A stretch of DNA of 50,364 nt from Candidatus Poribacteria bacterium (GTDB lineage: Bacteria; Abyssobacteria; SURF-5): positions 1-50,364 of the forward strand of contig JACRIR010000156.1 in the NCBI GenBank assembly GCA_016215705.1. The letters are read 5' to 3'. A program made the position numbers and the translations under genes. Each line of letters opens with the position of its first letter. The stretch's first letter is position 1. Below, in pieces: positions 34,873 to 43,128 of this stretch. The notes below the pieces were generated by a model that saw only the letters and a program-made list of their open reading frames with translations, was not told the origin of the DNA and ran no database searches.

Positions 34873-36579
34873 ATGAGAAGAAGGGTTTTTTTTCTGAGTG
34901 TCGTTGCATGTGCTGCTATTGCGCTTTTGGCAGGCTTTTTCACTCGAGCAGTCGGGGCCGGTGACGGCAAGATATCTATTGTTTTTCCGAGTTCTAATGT
35001 ATATGTGACTCAACCGCAGATAGAAGTCGTTGGCCTTGTCAAAGGAACTGCGGCCAGTCAGGTAAGGGTGGCCGTGAAAGGTGGAAGAGCTGTAGGAGGG
35101 GAAACCGCCCCCGTTGTTAAGAATGCGTTTGCATGCGCAATTGAGTTGAAACCCGGCATCAACCAGATATCTATCTCGGACGCTGCGGGAATCAGCGAAG
35201 GTTCAAGCGTCTCAGTGTTTTTCCAGACGGAGGGGAACCAGAAAACAAGGCCCGCGGAATTCAGTCCCTATTATCTGCACTCGCCGTTGAAGAAACGCGC
35301 GTGTGAGGAGTGTCATAATCTCGGCGGCGCCGTTCCGAGTTACAAGCGGATGGGTCCCAGCGCCACGTGCATGAGCGGAGAGTGTCACAAGACGATGGGC
35401 CAAGCGGCATTCGTTCACGGTCCGGTGGCGGGTGGCACATGCGTCGCGTGTCACAACCCGCACGGCTCGAAGAATCCGTATTACAGAGCGAGAACGGACG
35501 CGCAGGAATGCTACGTTTGTCACGAGAAGCAGCAAACCGATTTCGCAAAAGCGAACAAACACAAACCTGTGGCCAACGGGCATTGCATCGATTGTCACGA
35601 CCCCCATCAATCGGGAACGAAATTCCAGTTGAAGGCGGCTTCAATTCAAGGTCTCTGTTTCAATTGTCATGACGGCAAATTGATCAAGGAGCCTTATCTG
35701 CATGGTCCCGTGGCCGCCGGTGGCTGTGTTGTATGCCACAATCCGCATGCGGCCAATCAGCCGAAACTACTGGTCAACGAGGAGCGCGTTTTGTGTTTCA
35801 CTTGTCATGCGGAAAGCAAAGCGCGATTTGAGCTCAAAAACACGCACAAACCGGTGACCGAATCGTGTTTGAAATGTCACCGGCCTCACGGTTCCATTGA
35901 CCCGATGCTTCTCGTGAAGAAGGAATCGGAGCTCTGTCTGTCTTGTCACGAGAAGCTCCATCCAGCCGTTGCCAAAACGATCAAAGACTCGACGGTAAAG
36001 CATCCGCCGGTCGCCGAAGGCAAATGTGTCTCTTGCCATACCCCTCACTCGACAAATTTCGAGAAGCAGTTGAAGGCATCGATGCAGACCATCTGTTTCA
36101 CCTGTCACGCGGAGGTAGGCCAGAGCGTCAAGACGAGCAAGTATCCACACGGGCCGGTGAAGGACAATGATTGCTACGCATGCCATATAAGTCACGGCTC
36201 CAACAACCCGAAGATTCTCAAGAACTACTTCCCCGACGAATTCTACACGGCTTATGCGACGGAGAAGTATGCGATCTGCTTCGACTGTCACAACAAGAAC
36301 ATTGCCCTTGAGGAGTTGACGACCACACTGACTAATTTCCGCAACGGCAATCGCAATCTCCATTTCCTCCATGTCAACAAGGACCCCAAAGGTCGCAGTT
36401 GCAAAGCTTGTCACGAGGTGCATGCAGGCAACCAGGCCAAACATATCAGGGAGGAAGTGCCATTTGGCAGCATGTGGAGCTATCCCATCAATTATACGAA
36501 GCTCGAGACGGGCGGCAGGTGCCTTGTCGGGTGCCACAAACCCAAGGAATACGACCGGATGAATCCAGTCGCGTACTAG
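34873..36579 (+). CDS. Multiheme c-type cytochrome (doubled-CXXCH, 14-16 hemes) with N-terminal Ig-like domain
   Basis: Secreted cytochrome (568 aa). After the signal peptide (about 1-30) a beta-sandwich domain (about 35-120; ISIVFPSSNVYVTQPQIEVV) precedes 14 canonical CXXCH motifs. Most lie in repeats of the form HGPV..C..CH(N/D)PH, the doubled-CXXCH family. One CX4CH (CMSGECH) and one CX3CH (CLVGCH) may bind further hemes. Such proteins are extended periplasmic or surface electron conduits. ATG 34873 has GGAGAG upstream; the frame is open further up without signal-peptide character. It is first in an operon of about eight genes, and a related protein is encoded at 41902. Confidence 0.88.
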   Translation: MRRRVFFLSVVACAAIALLAGFFTRAVGAGDGKISIVFPSSNVYVTQPQIEVVGLVKGTAASQVRVAVKGGRAVGGETAPVVKNAFACAIELKPGINQISISDAAGISEGSSVSVFFQTEGNQKTRPAEFSPYYLHSPLKKRACEECHNLGGAVPSYKRMGPSATCMSGECHKTMGQAAFVHGPVAGGTCVACHNPHGSKNPYYRARTDAQECYVCHEKQQTDFAKANKHKPVANGHCIDCHDPHQSGTKFQLKAASIQGLCFNCHDGKLIKEPYLHGPVAAGGCVVCHNPHAANQPKLLVNEERVLCFTCHAESKARFELKNTHKPVTESCLKCHRPHGSIDPMLLVKKESELCLSCHEKLHPAVAKTIKDSTVKHPPVAEGKCVSCHTPHSTNFEKQLKASMQTICFTCHAEVGQSVKTSKYPHGPVKDNDCYACHISHGSNNPKILKNYFPDEFYTAYATEKYAICFDCHNKNIALEELTTTLTNFRNGNRNLHFLHVNKDPKGRSCKACHEVHAGNQAKHIREEVPFGSMWSYPINYTKLETGGRCLVGCHKPKEYDRMNPVAY

Positions 36580-36590
36580 GAGAACCGCGC

Positions 36591-37598
36591 ATGAAACGTC
36601 TCTTATACATCGCCTCCGTTATGCTGGCGGCGTTTCTTCTCCCTCTCAACGCTTCCTCTGCGTTCGCCTTTCGCAATATCGCAGAGGGAGACAAAGCGCC
36701 CGATTTTGCTCTTCTTTCCGTGGATGGGCAGAGCGTGTCCTTGAGTTCATATTCGGGGAAAGTGGTAGTGCTTATCTTATGGTCGGCCGATACGGAAAGC
36801 AAGGAACAGAGAGCCTCAGAACTGCTAAGCGCCGTCCAATCGGTCGTCCGGAAATATGGAGACAAGGGTCTGGCCGCATTGTCAGTGAATTTTGACAAAG
36901 ACGGCCGTGACCGGGCTGCCGCTATTGCGAAGAAAGCAGGCGCCTCGTTTCCAACCCTTATGGACGAGCAGGGAGTAGTATATGGAACTTACGGCGTATT
37001 CATTCTGCCCACTGTGGGCATCATAGGGAAAGACGGGCGGCTGCAGAAGGCATACGGATACACTCGGGACATCGAAAGAATGCTTGAAGGAGAAGTGGAA
37101 GTGCTTCTTGGCCTCAAGACGAAGGAAGAAGCGGAAAAAGAACTGATCCGTCTTGAGGTTGTCGAGAAACCGCAAGAGTTGAAAGACGCCGACCGGCATC
37201 TCAACCTTGGCCGCGTCTTGCTTGAACGCCGATTGCCCGATCAGGCGCGGCAGGAGTTTGAAAAGGCCGCCGAACTGGACCCGAGCAACGCCGAGACGCA
37301 AATTGAACTCGGCCTTCTTCTCATTGAAGCGGAGAAATACGATGATGCCGTCATCAGGCTCACGCAAGGGCTCGAGCTTGATTCCAAGTCGGCCAAAGCG
37401 CATTCCGGACTCGGATTGGTGTATCTGCGAAAAAATGAACTGGACAAGGCTGCCGATGAGTTGGCATGGGCGCTGGAGATTAATCCGAGAGACGCAAGGA
37501 CTTACTATCTTCTCGGAACCGTGCATGAGAAGAAGGGAGAGAAAGAGAAAGCTTTAGAGCAATACAAGAAAGCGCTGAAGCTGGTTTTTGAAGATTGA
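36591..37598 (+). CDS. TlpA-like protein lacking CXXC, fused to TPR repeats
   Basis: Exported protein (335 aa) with a signal peptide ending SAFAF. A thioredoxin/peroxiredoxin-like domain (about 30-170) keeps the fold landmarks (EGDKAPDFALLSVDGQ, VNFDKDG, GVFILPTVGIIGKDG), but where CXXC should be it reads LWSADTESKEQ, so classic dithiol chemistry is lost. Three to four TPR units follow (about 205-330; HLNLGRVLLERRLPDQARQE, AHSGLGLVYLRKNELDKAAD). It begins 11 bp after the cytochrome gene with AGGAG. A chaperone or assembly-scaffold role for apocytochromes is likely (inference). It is a tandem paralogue of the next gene. Confidence 0.85.
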   Translation: MKRLLYIASVMLAAFLLPLNASSAFAFRNIAEGDKAPDFALLSVDGQSVSLSSYSGKVVVLILWSADTESKEQRASELLSAVQSVVRKYGDKGLAALSVNFDKDGRDRAAAIAKKAGASFPTLMDEQGVVYGTYGVFILPTVGIIGKDGRLQKAYGYTRDIERMLEGEVEVLLGLKTKEEAEKELIRLEVVEKPQELKDADRHLNLGRVLLERRLPDQARQEFEKAAELDPSNAETQIELGLLLIEAEKYDDAVIRLTQGLELDSKSAKAHSGLGLVYLRKNELDKAADELAWALEINPRDARTYYLLGTVHEKKGEKEKALEQYKKALKLVFED

Positions 37599-37608
37599 CC
37601 GAGCGCTC

Positions 37609-38724
37609 ATGCAGAGAGACGGTCGAAGCGTGGCGCCACGTTGTGGAGGTTGTTCCGGAATCCTGTTGCGCCGGAAAATAAGGAGCCTGTGGGTGATCAT
37701 AGCGCTTTTGGCGGTGCTGCTGCTCCCGTTTGCTCCGGCGTCGTCGGCTTTTCCCCTTCGTACTCTGGAAGTGGGGGGCTATGTGCCGGATTACGTGTTG
37801 CCGTCGGTGAGCGGCGGAGAGATGCATGTCCTGGGACCCAAGGGAAACATAACGGTGCTCGTTTTTTGGTCGACGGACACCGAGGCCAAACAGACCAGGG
37901 CCTTTGATCTCTTGAGAACGCTCCAGTTAATCGAGGATCGCTACGCCGGCCAAAAGGTTACCGTTTGCTCGGTCAATTTTGACAAGGGGAAGCGTGAGTA
38001 TCTGAAAGACCTCCTGGAGGCCAGGGGGGTCACCGTTCCTGTATTGCTCGACGAGAGAGAGGTAGTCTACGGCGCTTACGGGCTTTTTGTTTTTCCCACA
38101 GCCGCCATCGTGGACCGCGACGGGACATTGAAGTTGGCGGTGGGATACACTCACGACATCCACTTGAGGATTCTGGGAACGCTCGATGTTCTGCTCGGCC
38201 TGAGAACGGACGAACAATTGGAAAAAGACTTGCATCCTGAAGAAATAGTCGAATTGCCCGAGAACGTCAGGAAGTCCGTTATGCATTTGAACCTGGGCCG
38301 CAGCTTCGTGCAGAAATCGATGCCTGAGGCTGCCGTGCAAGAGTTTGAAAGGGCGACCGAACTTGACCCGCAGAATTCCGAGGCCCGCTCAGAACTGGGA
38401 ACGTTCTATGCAAGAGAAGGGAATCTTGAGAAAGCGGCCGCAGAACTGAGCCAGGCTGTCGCTCTGAAGCCGGATTCCGCACAGGCGCATTTCGGACTCG
38501 GGATGCTCTGTCGGAAAAAAGGCGAATTCGACAAGGCGATATCGGAGTTCGAAAGGGTTTTGAGCCTTGAGCCCGCCCATGCCGAGGCCCTTCGCGAGTT
38601 GGGCATTGTTTATGAAAGCATGGGCAGTATGGATAAGGCTCTGGAGTACTACAGAAAATCCCTGGGCGTGATATTTGGTGAGAGTGAACGTGAACGAGCA
38701 ACGCTTATCGAGTCAACGAATTGA
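37609..38724 (+). CDS. TlpA-like protein lacking CXXC, fused to TPR repeats (second copy)
   Basis: Paralogue of the preceding gene (371 aa, same order of domains). The thioredoxin-like domain (VPDYVLPSVSGGEM, GLFVFPTAAIVDRDG) again lacks CXXC, reading FWSTDTEAKQT at that place. TPR units cover about residues 225-355 (HLNLGRSFVQKSMPEAAVQE, AHFGLGMLCRKKGEFDKAIS). The start is uncertain: ATG 37609 has a weak ribosome site, while a GTG near 37693 has AAGGAG 7 nt upstream but would shorten the signal peptide. It starts 10 bp after the previous stop; the next gene may overlap its end. Confidence 0.82.
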   Translation: MQRDGRSVAPRCGGCSGILLRRKIRSLWVIIALLAVLLLPFAPASSAFPLRTLEVGGYVPDYVLPSVSGGEMHVLGPKGNITVLVFWSTDTEAKQTRAFDLLRTLQLIEDRYAGQKVTVCSVNFDKGKREYLKDLLEARGVTVPVLLDEREVVYGAYGLFVFPTAAIVDRDGTLKLAVGYTHDIHLRILGTLDVLLGLRTDEQLEKDLHPEEIVELPENVRKSVMHLNLGRSFVQKSMPEAAVQEFERATELDPQNSEARSELGTFYAREGNLEKAAAELSQAVALKPDSAQAHFGLGMLCRKKGEFDKAISEFERVLSLEPAHAEALRELGIVYESMGSMDKALEYYRKSLGVIFGESERERATLIESTN

Positions 38725-38851
38725 CATCCGAAAGGAATGTCGCCTCCGTTGCCGGCCAGAGGAACGAGGACAGACGGCGGCAGGCCGAATCTCTTCGAGG
38801 TGGTTCGCGGGAAATCAAGCGGCGGAGCGACGGCTCGCACACCGTGGGAAC

Positions 38852-40042
38852 TTGTCAAAGAAGAGTTCTCTCGTCATACCTTCGGCAATCGTCTTTCTTA
38901 TTGCCGGACTGACGGCCTGCGCGACGAATCGCGCGCAGGGAGCGGCGGAGAAAATTGTCTCGCGCGGGGCAAGCGATTCGAGGGGCGATTTTGCGGGGTC
39001 TGAGACCTGCAATCCTTGTCATAAGGAGATATGCGACAAGTGGGAAAAGACTTTGCACGCGCGAATGATGCAGGACGCGAGGCGGAATCCGGATGCCATA
39101 CTCGGCGACATGGCGCAGAGTCTGCCGTTCTCGAGGGTTGACATCAAGTATACCCTTGGCAGCCATTGGACCCAGAGGTATCTCACCGAGATTGAGGGAG
39201 AATACTACGTACTGCCGAGGATGTGGTCCATCCAGTCGCGTGAATGGCTGCCATATAGCATTTTTTCATGGAAAGAGAAGCCCTGGCGTGTTTATTGCGC
39301 GGGCTGTCACACGACCGGATACAATGCGGAGACAGGCGCATTTGCGGAAACCTCCATCGGATGTGAGGCGTGCCATGCGCCCGGCGCAAAGCACGTGAAG
39401 AATCCCTCCGCTGCGGGTTTGATCGTGAATCCCGCGAAATTGAGCAAAGAGCGCAGCCTTATGGTATGCGAATCATGCCACGTGCGGGGAACAGACAACG
39501 GCAACCCGGAATTCTATTTTCCACTTCGCTATTCGCCGGGTGATGATTTGTCGGAGACTTACACCCCGCTCGACAGACTTGAAGGAGAAAATGTGGCCCG
39601 CGCTTTTCACAGGATTTACGACGAATGGAAGGATAAAGTCAGCCAGCCCGAGGGCACATCGTGCGAGTTGTGCCAGAATTTCCGCGCGCCGAACGAACCG
39701 GCGCAAGTCGCGCACGACTCGTCGGAACCCCAATTGATCTGCTATACATGCCACAACTTGGGCGAGAAGCTGGAGGACCATACCCACCATAAGAAACAGA
39801 TGGAATGCACTGACTGTCACATACCCGTTTTCTCGAAATCCGGTGGCTCGCAGGACATCCATTCTCACAGATTCCAATTCCGCACCCCCTCGAAGTATCT
39901 TGCATATGAATCATGTTATGAAACCAAGATCGCGGAATCATGCTCTGCCTGTCATAGCGACAAATCCATCAACTGGGCGATCAAAGCGATAAGCGAATGG
40001 GATGTTCGCCCATTTAAGAGGTACTACAAGGTGGGAGACTGA
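38852..40042 (+). CDS. Multiheme cytochrome c554-like lipoprotein (7 hemes)
   Basis: The product has a lipoprotein signal (VFLIAGLTAC) and seven CXXCH motifs: CNPCH, CAGCH, CEACH, CESCH, CYTCH, CTDCH and CSACH. The opening ETCNPCHKEICDKWEKTLHA matches the cytochrome c554/c-prime family pattern. Between the fourth and fifth motifs is CELCQ, a CXXC lacking the His. The start is unclear. The frame is open from a GTG at 38675 inside the previous gene, but that segment is Arg-rich and unlike a signal peptide; TTG 38852 gives a clean lipoprotein signal though its ribosome site is poor. A paralogue is encoded at 40640-41863. Confidence 0.82.
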   Translation: MSKKSSLVIPSAIVFLIAGLTACATNRAQGAAEKIVSRGASDSRGDFAGSETCNPCHKEICDKWEKTLHARMMQDARRNPDAILGDMAQSLPFSRVDIKYTLGSHWTQRYLTEIEGEYYVLPRMWSIQSREWLPYSIFSWKEKPWRVYCAGCHTTGYNAETGAFAETSIGCEACHAPGAKHVKNPSAAGLIVNPAKLSKERSLMVCESCHVRGTDNGNPEFYFPLRYSPGDDLSETYTPLDRLEGENVARAFHRIYDEWKDKVSQPEGTSCELCQNFRAPNEPAQVAHDSSEPQLICYTCHNLGEKLEDHTHHKKQMECTDCHIPVFSKSGGSQDIHSHRFQFRTPSKYLAYESCYETKIAESCSACHSDKSINWAIKAISEWDVRPFKRYYKVGD

Positions 40043-40056
40043 AGGCGGTGAGACAT

Positions 40057-40650
40057 ATGAGCCGAATGATGAGGCTATCTTGTCTATTGTTGCTCTTTGC
40101 GCTTCTTATCTTCATGAATGGGCGCATCGCGGAAGCGGAGCTCAAGTACATTGGCGTGAGAGAGGGAGATCCCGCGCCGGACTTTTCTCTTGCGACAATA
40201 GATGGACAGAGTTTCACCCTATCCTCCTTTCGGGGAAAGAAGGTTGTGCTGCTCGATTTTTGGGCCACATGGTGCAACGTGTGTAAGAAGGAATTGCCGA
40301 CGATAAACAAGGACTACAAGAAATATCGTCAGAGAGGCTATGAGGTTCTTTCCATCGTCCTGAATGCCAACGACATGGAAGGCATCCGCAGAGTAAAGGA
40401 AGAAAAGGCAATAGAATTCCCGATCCTTCTGGATTCGAAATGGGACGTGTCCAAACTCTACGGCCTCGAGGGACCGATCCCGGTCATGGTAGTGATCGAC
40501 GCAAAAGGAATTGTTCGTTTCACTCATTTCGGCGAATTTCCCGCCGGCGAAAACGAGATTCCATACGTTGTCGAAGCCCTGCTTGGAGAGATGCCGAAGG
40601 GAAACGCATCTCCACAGGGAACGCGTGGTCGAGAAAAAAATGCGGAATAA
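40057..40650 (+). CDS. TlpA/ResA-like thiol-disulfide protein
   Basis: Periplasmic thioredoxin-fold protein (197 aa) with an N-terminal signal (LLLLFALLIFMNGRIAEA), which may be cleaved. The redox site is intact: DFWATWCNVCKKELP (CNVC). Other landmarks are GDPAPDFSLATIDGQSF and GPIPVMVVIDAKG. It probably keeps cytochrome cysteines reduced for heme ligation. ATG 40057 has GAAGGCGG 8 nt upstream, better than GTG 40048. It lies between two paralogous c554-like cytochrome genes and overlaps the second by 11 bp. Confidence 0.88.
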   Translation: MSRMMRLSCLLLLFALLIFMNGRIAEAELKYIGVREGDPAPDFSLATIDGQSFTLSSFRGKKVVLLDFWATWCNVCKKELPTINKDYKKYRQRGYEVLSIVLNANDMEGIRRVKEEKAIEFPILLDSKWDVSKLYGLEGPIPVMVVIDAKGIVRFTHFGEFPAGENEIPYVVEALLGEMPKGNASPQGTRGREKNAE

Positions 40651-41863
40651 CGTATACGTTGCGACAATGCGAACGCCGGCAGCGCCTGTCGCCTTCCGCA
40701 TCATGCTCGCGAGCCTGATGCTGTCATCGGTCTTTTGCGCGGTGGTGGGATTCCCGTGTTCCGCAAGCGCGGCCGACGCTGCGAAGTTTGTCACATCGGA
40801 GAAGTGCAAGGAATGTCACCCGGAGATCTACAAACAGTGGAAGATGACTCCTCATGCGAGGATGCTTCGCAACGCCCGAAAAGACTCTTCCGCCGTTCTG
40901 GCGGACCGCTTTACCGAAGAAATACCTTTTCAGAAGAAAGACATCGAGTTCACTCTGGGCTCGCATTGGATTCAGAAGTACCTGACCAGAATAGGACAGG
41001 AACTATACATACTGCCGAAGTTCTGGAACATCGTGAAGGGCGAGTGGGAACCCTACAGCATCTGGAACTGGCAGAACCGCCCTTACAGCGAACACTGCAA
41101 CTGGTGCCACAGTGTCGGGTACGACACAAGGAACAAGACTTTCGTCGAGGAGAGCATCGGCTGCGAGGCCTGTCACGGCCCAGGCGGGAAACATGCCGAG
41201 ACGGCCAAGGCGGACGACATCATCAACCCTGCGAAGTTGTCGAAAATGCTATCCGACATGATTTGCGAGGCGTGCCATACCGACGGCAAGGACCGCGAGA
41301 CAAAGACGTATCCCTATCCGGCAGGATACGCGCCTGGTGAGGACCTCCGTGACTATTACACTGATTTCTTTATGCCGAAACCGGGCTCGAAGGGTTGGTA
41401 TCGAGGGGAAGCCACGTACATGGAACGACACAGGATGTTTCTTTATTGGCAATCCAGCTTTTATTCGACTGCGAGATCTTGCGAAGTGTGCGAGTTCGAC
41501 AGAGGAATAACCGTGAAAGAAAAACGCTACATGTCCCGGGACGAGTATTGCGGAACGTGTCACGGAGCGATACTTGCGGAATTCGAGCTGCACTCGAAGC
41601 ACTCGCGGGGCGACGCTACATGCGCCGAATGTCATGCGCCAATGGTTGACGCCACGGGCCAACGATACAGCATCCACGACCACAAATTCGATTTCAGCGG
41701 ACCCGAGCTTCCTTGCGCCGAGTGTCACGCGGACGAACTGAAAGAGATTTCGACCGACCCTCCGCACAAATTCAATTTTAGCCAGGTGCAAATAAGGGAG
41801 AATATTACGCCGCAGCAGGCATGCGATCGGTGTCACGCCGGCGCCAAACTCCGATCTCATTGA
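40640..41863 (+). CDS. Multiheme cytochrome c554-like protein (8 hemes)
   Basis: Periplasmic cytochrome (407 aa). A signal peptide ends near SASAADA, followed by eight CXXCH motifs: CKECH, CNWCH, CEACH, CEACH, CGTCH, CAECH, CAECH and CDRCH. The start of the mature part, KCKECHPEIYKQWKMTPHAR, fits the c554 family. Between motifs four and five is CEVCE, at the same place as CELCQ in the paralogue at 38852, so a His-less CXXC is conserved. The initiating ATG overlaps the TlpA-like gene by 11 bp (translational coupling). Confidence 0.88.
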   Translation: MRNNVYVATMRTPAAPVAFRIMLASLMLSSVFCAVVGFPCSASAADAAKFVTSEKCKECHPEIYKQWKMTPHARMLRNARKDSSAVLADRFTEEIPFQKKDIEFTLGSHWIQKYLTRIGQELYILPKFWNIVKGEWEPYSIWNWQNRPYSEHCNWCHSVGYDTRNKTFVEESIGCEACHGPGGKHAETAKADDIINPAKLSKMLSDMICEACHTDGKDRETKTYPYPAGYAPGEDLRDYYTDFFMPKPGSKGWYRGEATYMERHRMFLYWQSSFYSTARSCEVCEFDRGITVKEKRYMSRDEYCGTCHGAILAEFELHSKHSRGDATCAECHAPMVDATGQRYSIHDHKFDFSGPELPCAECHADELKEISTDPPHKFNFSQVQIRENITPQQACDRCHAGAKLRSH

Positions 41864-41901
41864 CCACGGGCTTTCGCTGAAGCCGACCAACAGGGTTTTG
41901 A

Positions 41902-43086
41902 ATGGGGAGATTCAAAATACGCGCGGAGTCGCTTTATTTATTGAAGGCGCAACGCTCAATCCTGAGACCTCGAGGGAGGATTGTTCTCTTGTGGGCGGGG
42001 GGCATAGGAGTCGCGGTGTCGTTGTTCGCAATGCCTTTGGCGGCCCAATCCGGCTCATCCAAAGCCCCAAGCCCTCTTGCGGTGCTGGCGCCTGTGACGT
42101 TTACGTCCACAAGCGCCGAGAACGTCTTTGTAGTCGTTTCCGCCAATGACGGCGTCAAGGACCTCACGCTCAGGTTAAACGACGGCCCTTCTGTCATGCC
42201 CAGGAGGTCGGATCGGAATATACACCATTTCAGGACGCGACTGGCAATAGGACCTAACGTTATTCGGGTGATTGGTTCAACAGGAAACACCACAGTGGCA
42301 GAAGAGTTGGCTATCTTCAGACTGGCGAAGGTAGGGATGCGCGCAGTTGCTCCGTTTCCAAAATACTACTTCCACACTGACCTTTTCGAGAAACGGTGCA
42401 AGAGCTGCCACGAGACCGCGCCGGAAACGGCATCCGAAAAAGACCCGACAGTGAAATCCGTCTGCCTCAAGTGCCATACTCCTCTGGTTTCCGAGAAGTT
42501 CGTCCACGGGCCGATCGCCGTGGGCACGTGCTCGATCTGTCACAATCTCTCGAGCGAGCCCAACAGATACCAATTGAAGCAGGCCAGTTTCGACCTTTGT
42601 CTTCTGTGCCACACCAAAACGGCCGAAGCTCTCAAGACAAGCAAATTTACGCATGGACCTCTTGGCGCTGCGCTATGCGACGTGTGCCATGAGCCTCACA
42701 GCTCTCCCAATCTTGCGAGTCTGAGACAACCGAGCGGAGAGATATGTATGGTCTGCCACAAAACACTCGAGAGTTTGTACCAGACAAGGACCTACTTACA
42801 TATTCCTTTCAAGCAGCGTATGTGCTGCAAGTGTCACGACCCTCACTATTCCGACGAAAATTTCTTGCTGAAGAAAACCGACGACCAGATATGTCGCTCA
42901 TGCCATCAAGAAGCTATGGAAGAACACACACATCCGGTAGGAGTCATTCCGAAAAGAAAATTGCCTTTTGAGGCGCGATACGGAGAAGGGGGAGAACTGC
43001 TTTGCGTCACTTGTCACAATCCTCATGCCTCAGAAGGGGAGCATTTGCTGCCGAAAGAAGGATGTTCGGCGTGCCACATGATGTGA
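41902..43086 (+). CDS. Decaheme c-type cytochrome with N-terminal Ig-like domain
   Basis: The product (394 aa) has an N-terminal signal/anchor (VLLWAGGIGVAVSLFAMPLA), a beta-sandwich region (about 55-140; APVTFTSTSAENVFVVVSA) and ten CXXCH motifs from CKSCH to CSACH, one being CCKCH. Spacings with HGPI/HGPL and C..CH(N/D/E)PH mark it as a doubled-CXXCH cytochrome. It resembles the larger cytochrome that opens the operon (34873), so the operon has related cytochromes near both ends. An alternative start is a TTG near 41989 with GGGAGGA upstream. Confidence 0.86.
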   Translation: MGRFKIRAESLYLLKAQRSILRPRGRIVLLWAGGIGVAVSLFAMPLAAQSGSSKAPSPLAVLAPVTFTSTSAENVFVVVSANDGVKDLTLRLNDGPSVMPRRSDRNIHHFRTRLAIGPNVIRVIGSTGNTTVAEELAIFRLAKVGMRAVAPFPKYYFHTDLFEKRCKSCHETAPETASEKDPTVKSVCLKCHTPLVSEKFVHGPIAVGTCSICHNLSSEPNRYQLKQASFDLCLLCHTKTAEALKTSKFTHGPLGAALCDVCHEPHSSPNLASLRQPSGEICMVCHKTLESLYQTRTYLHIPFKQRMCCKCHDPHYSDENFLLKKTDDQICRSCHQEAMEEHTHPVGVIPKRKLPFEARYGEGGELLCVTCHNPHASEGEHLLPKEGCSACHMM

Positions 43087-43128
43087 AAGAAGAATCTTTG
43101 AACCGCGACTGCGTTCGGAGGAGCAATC

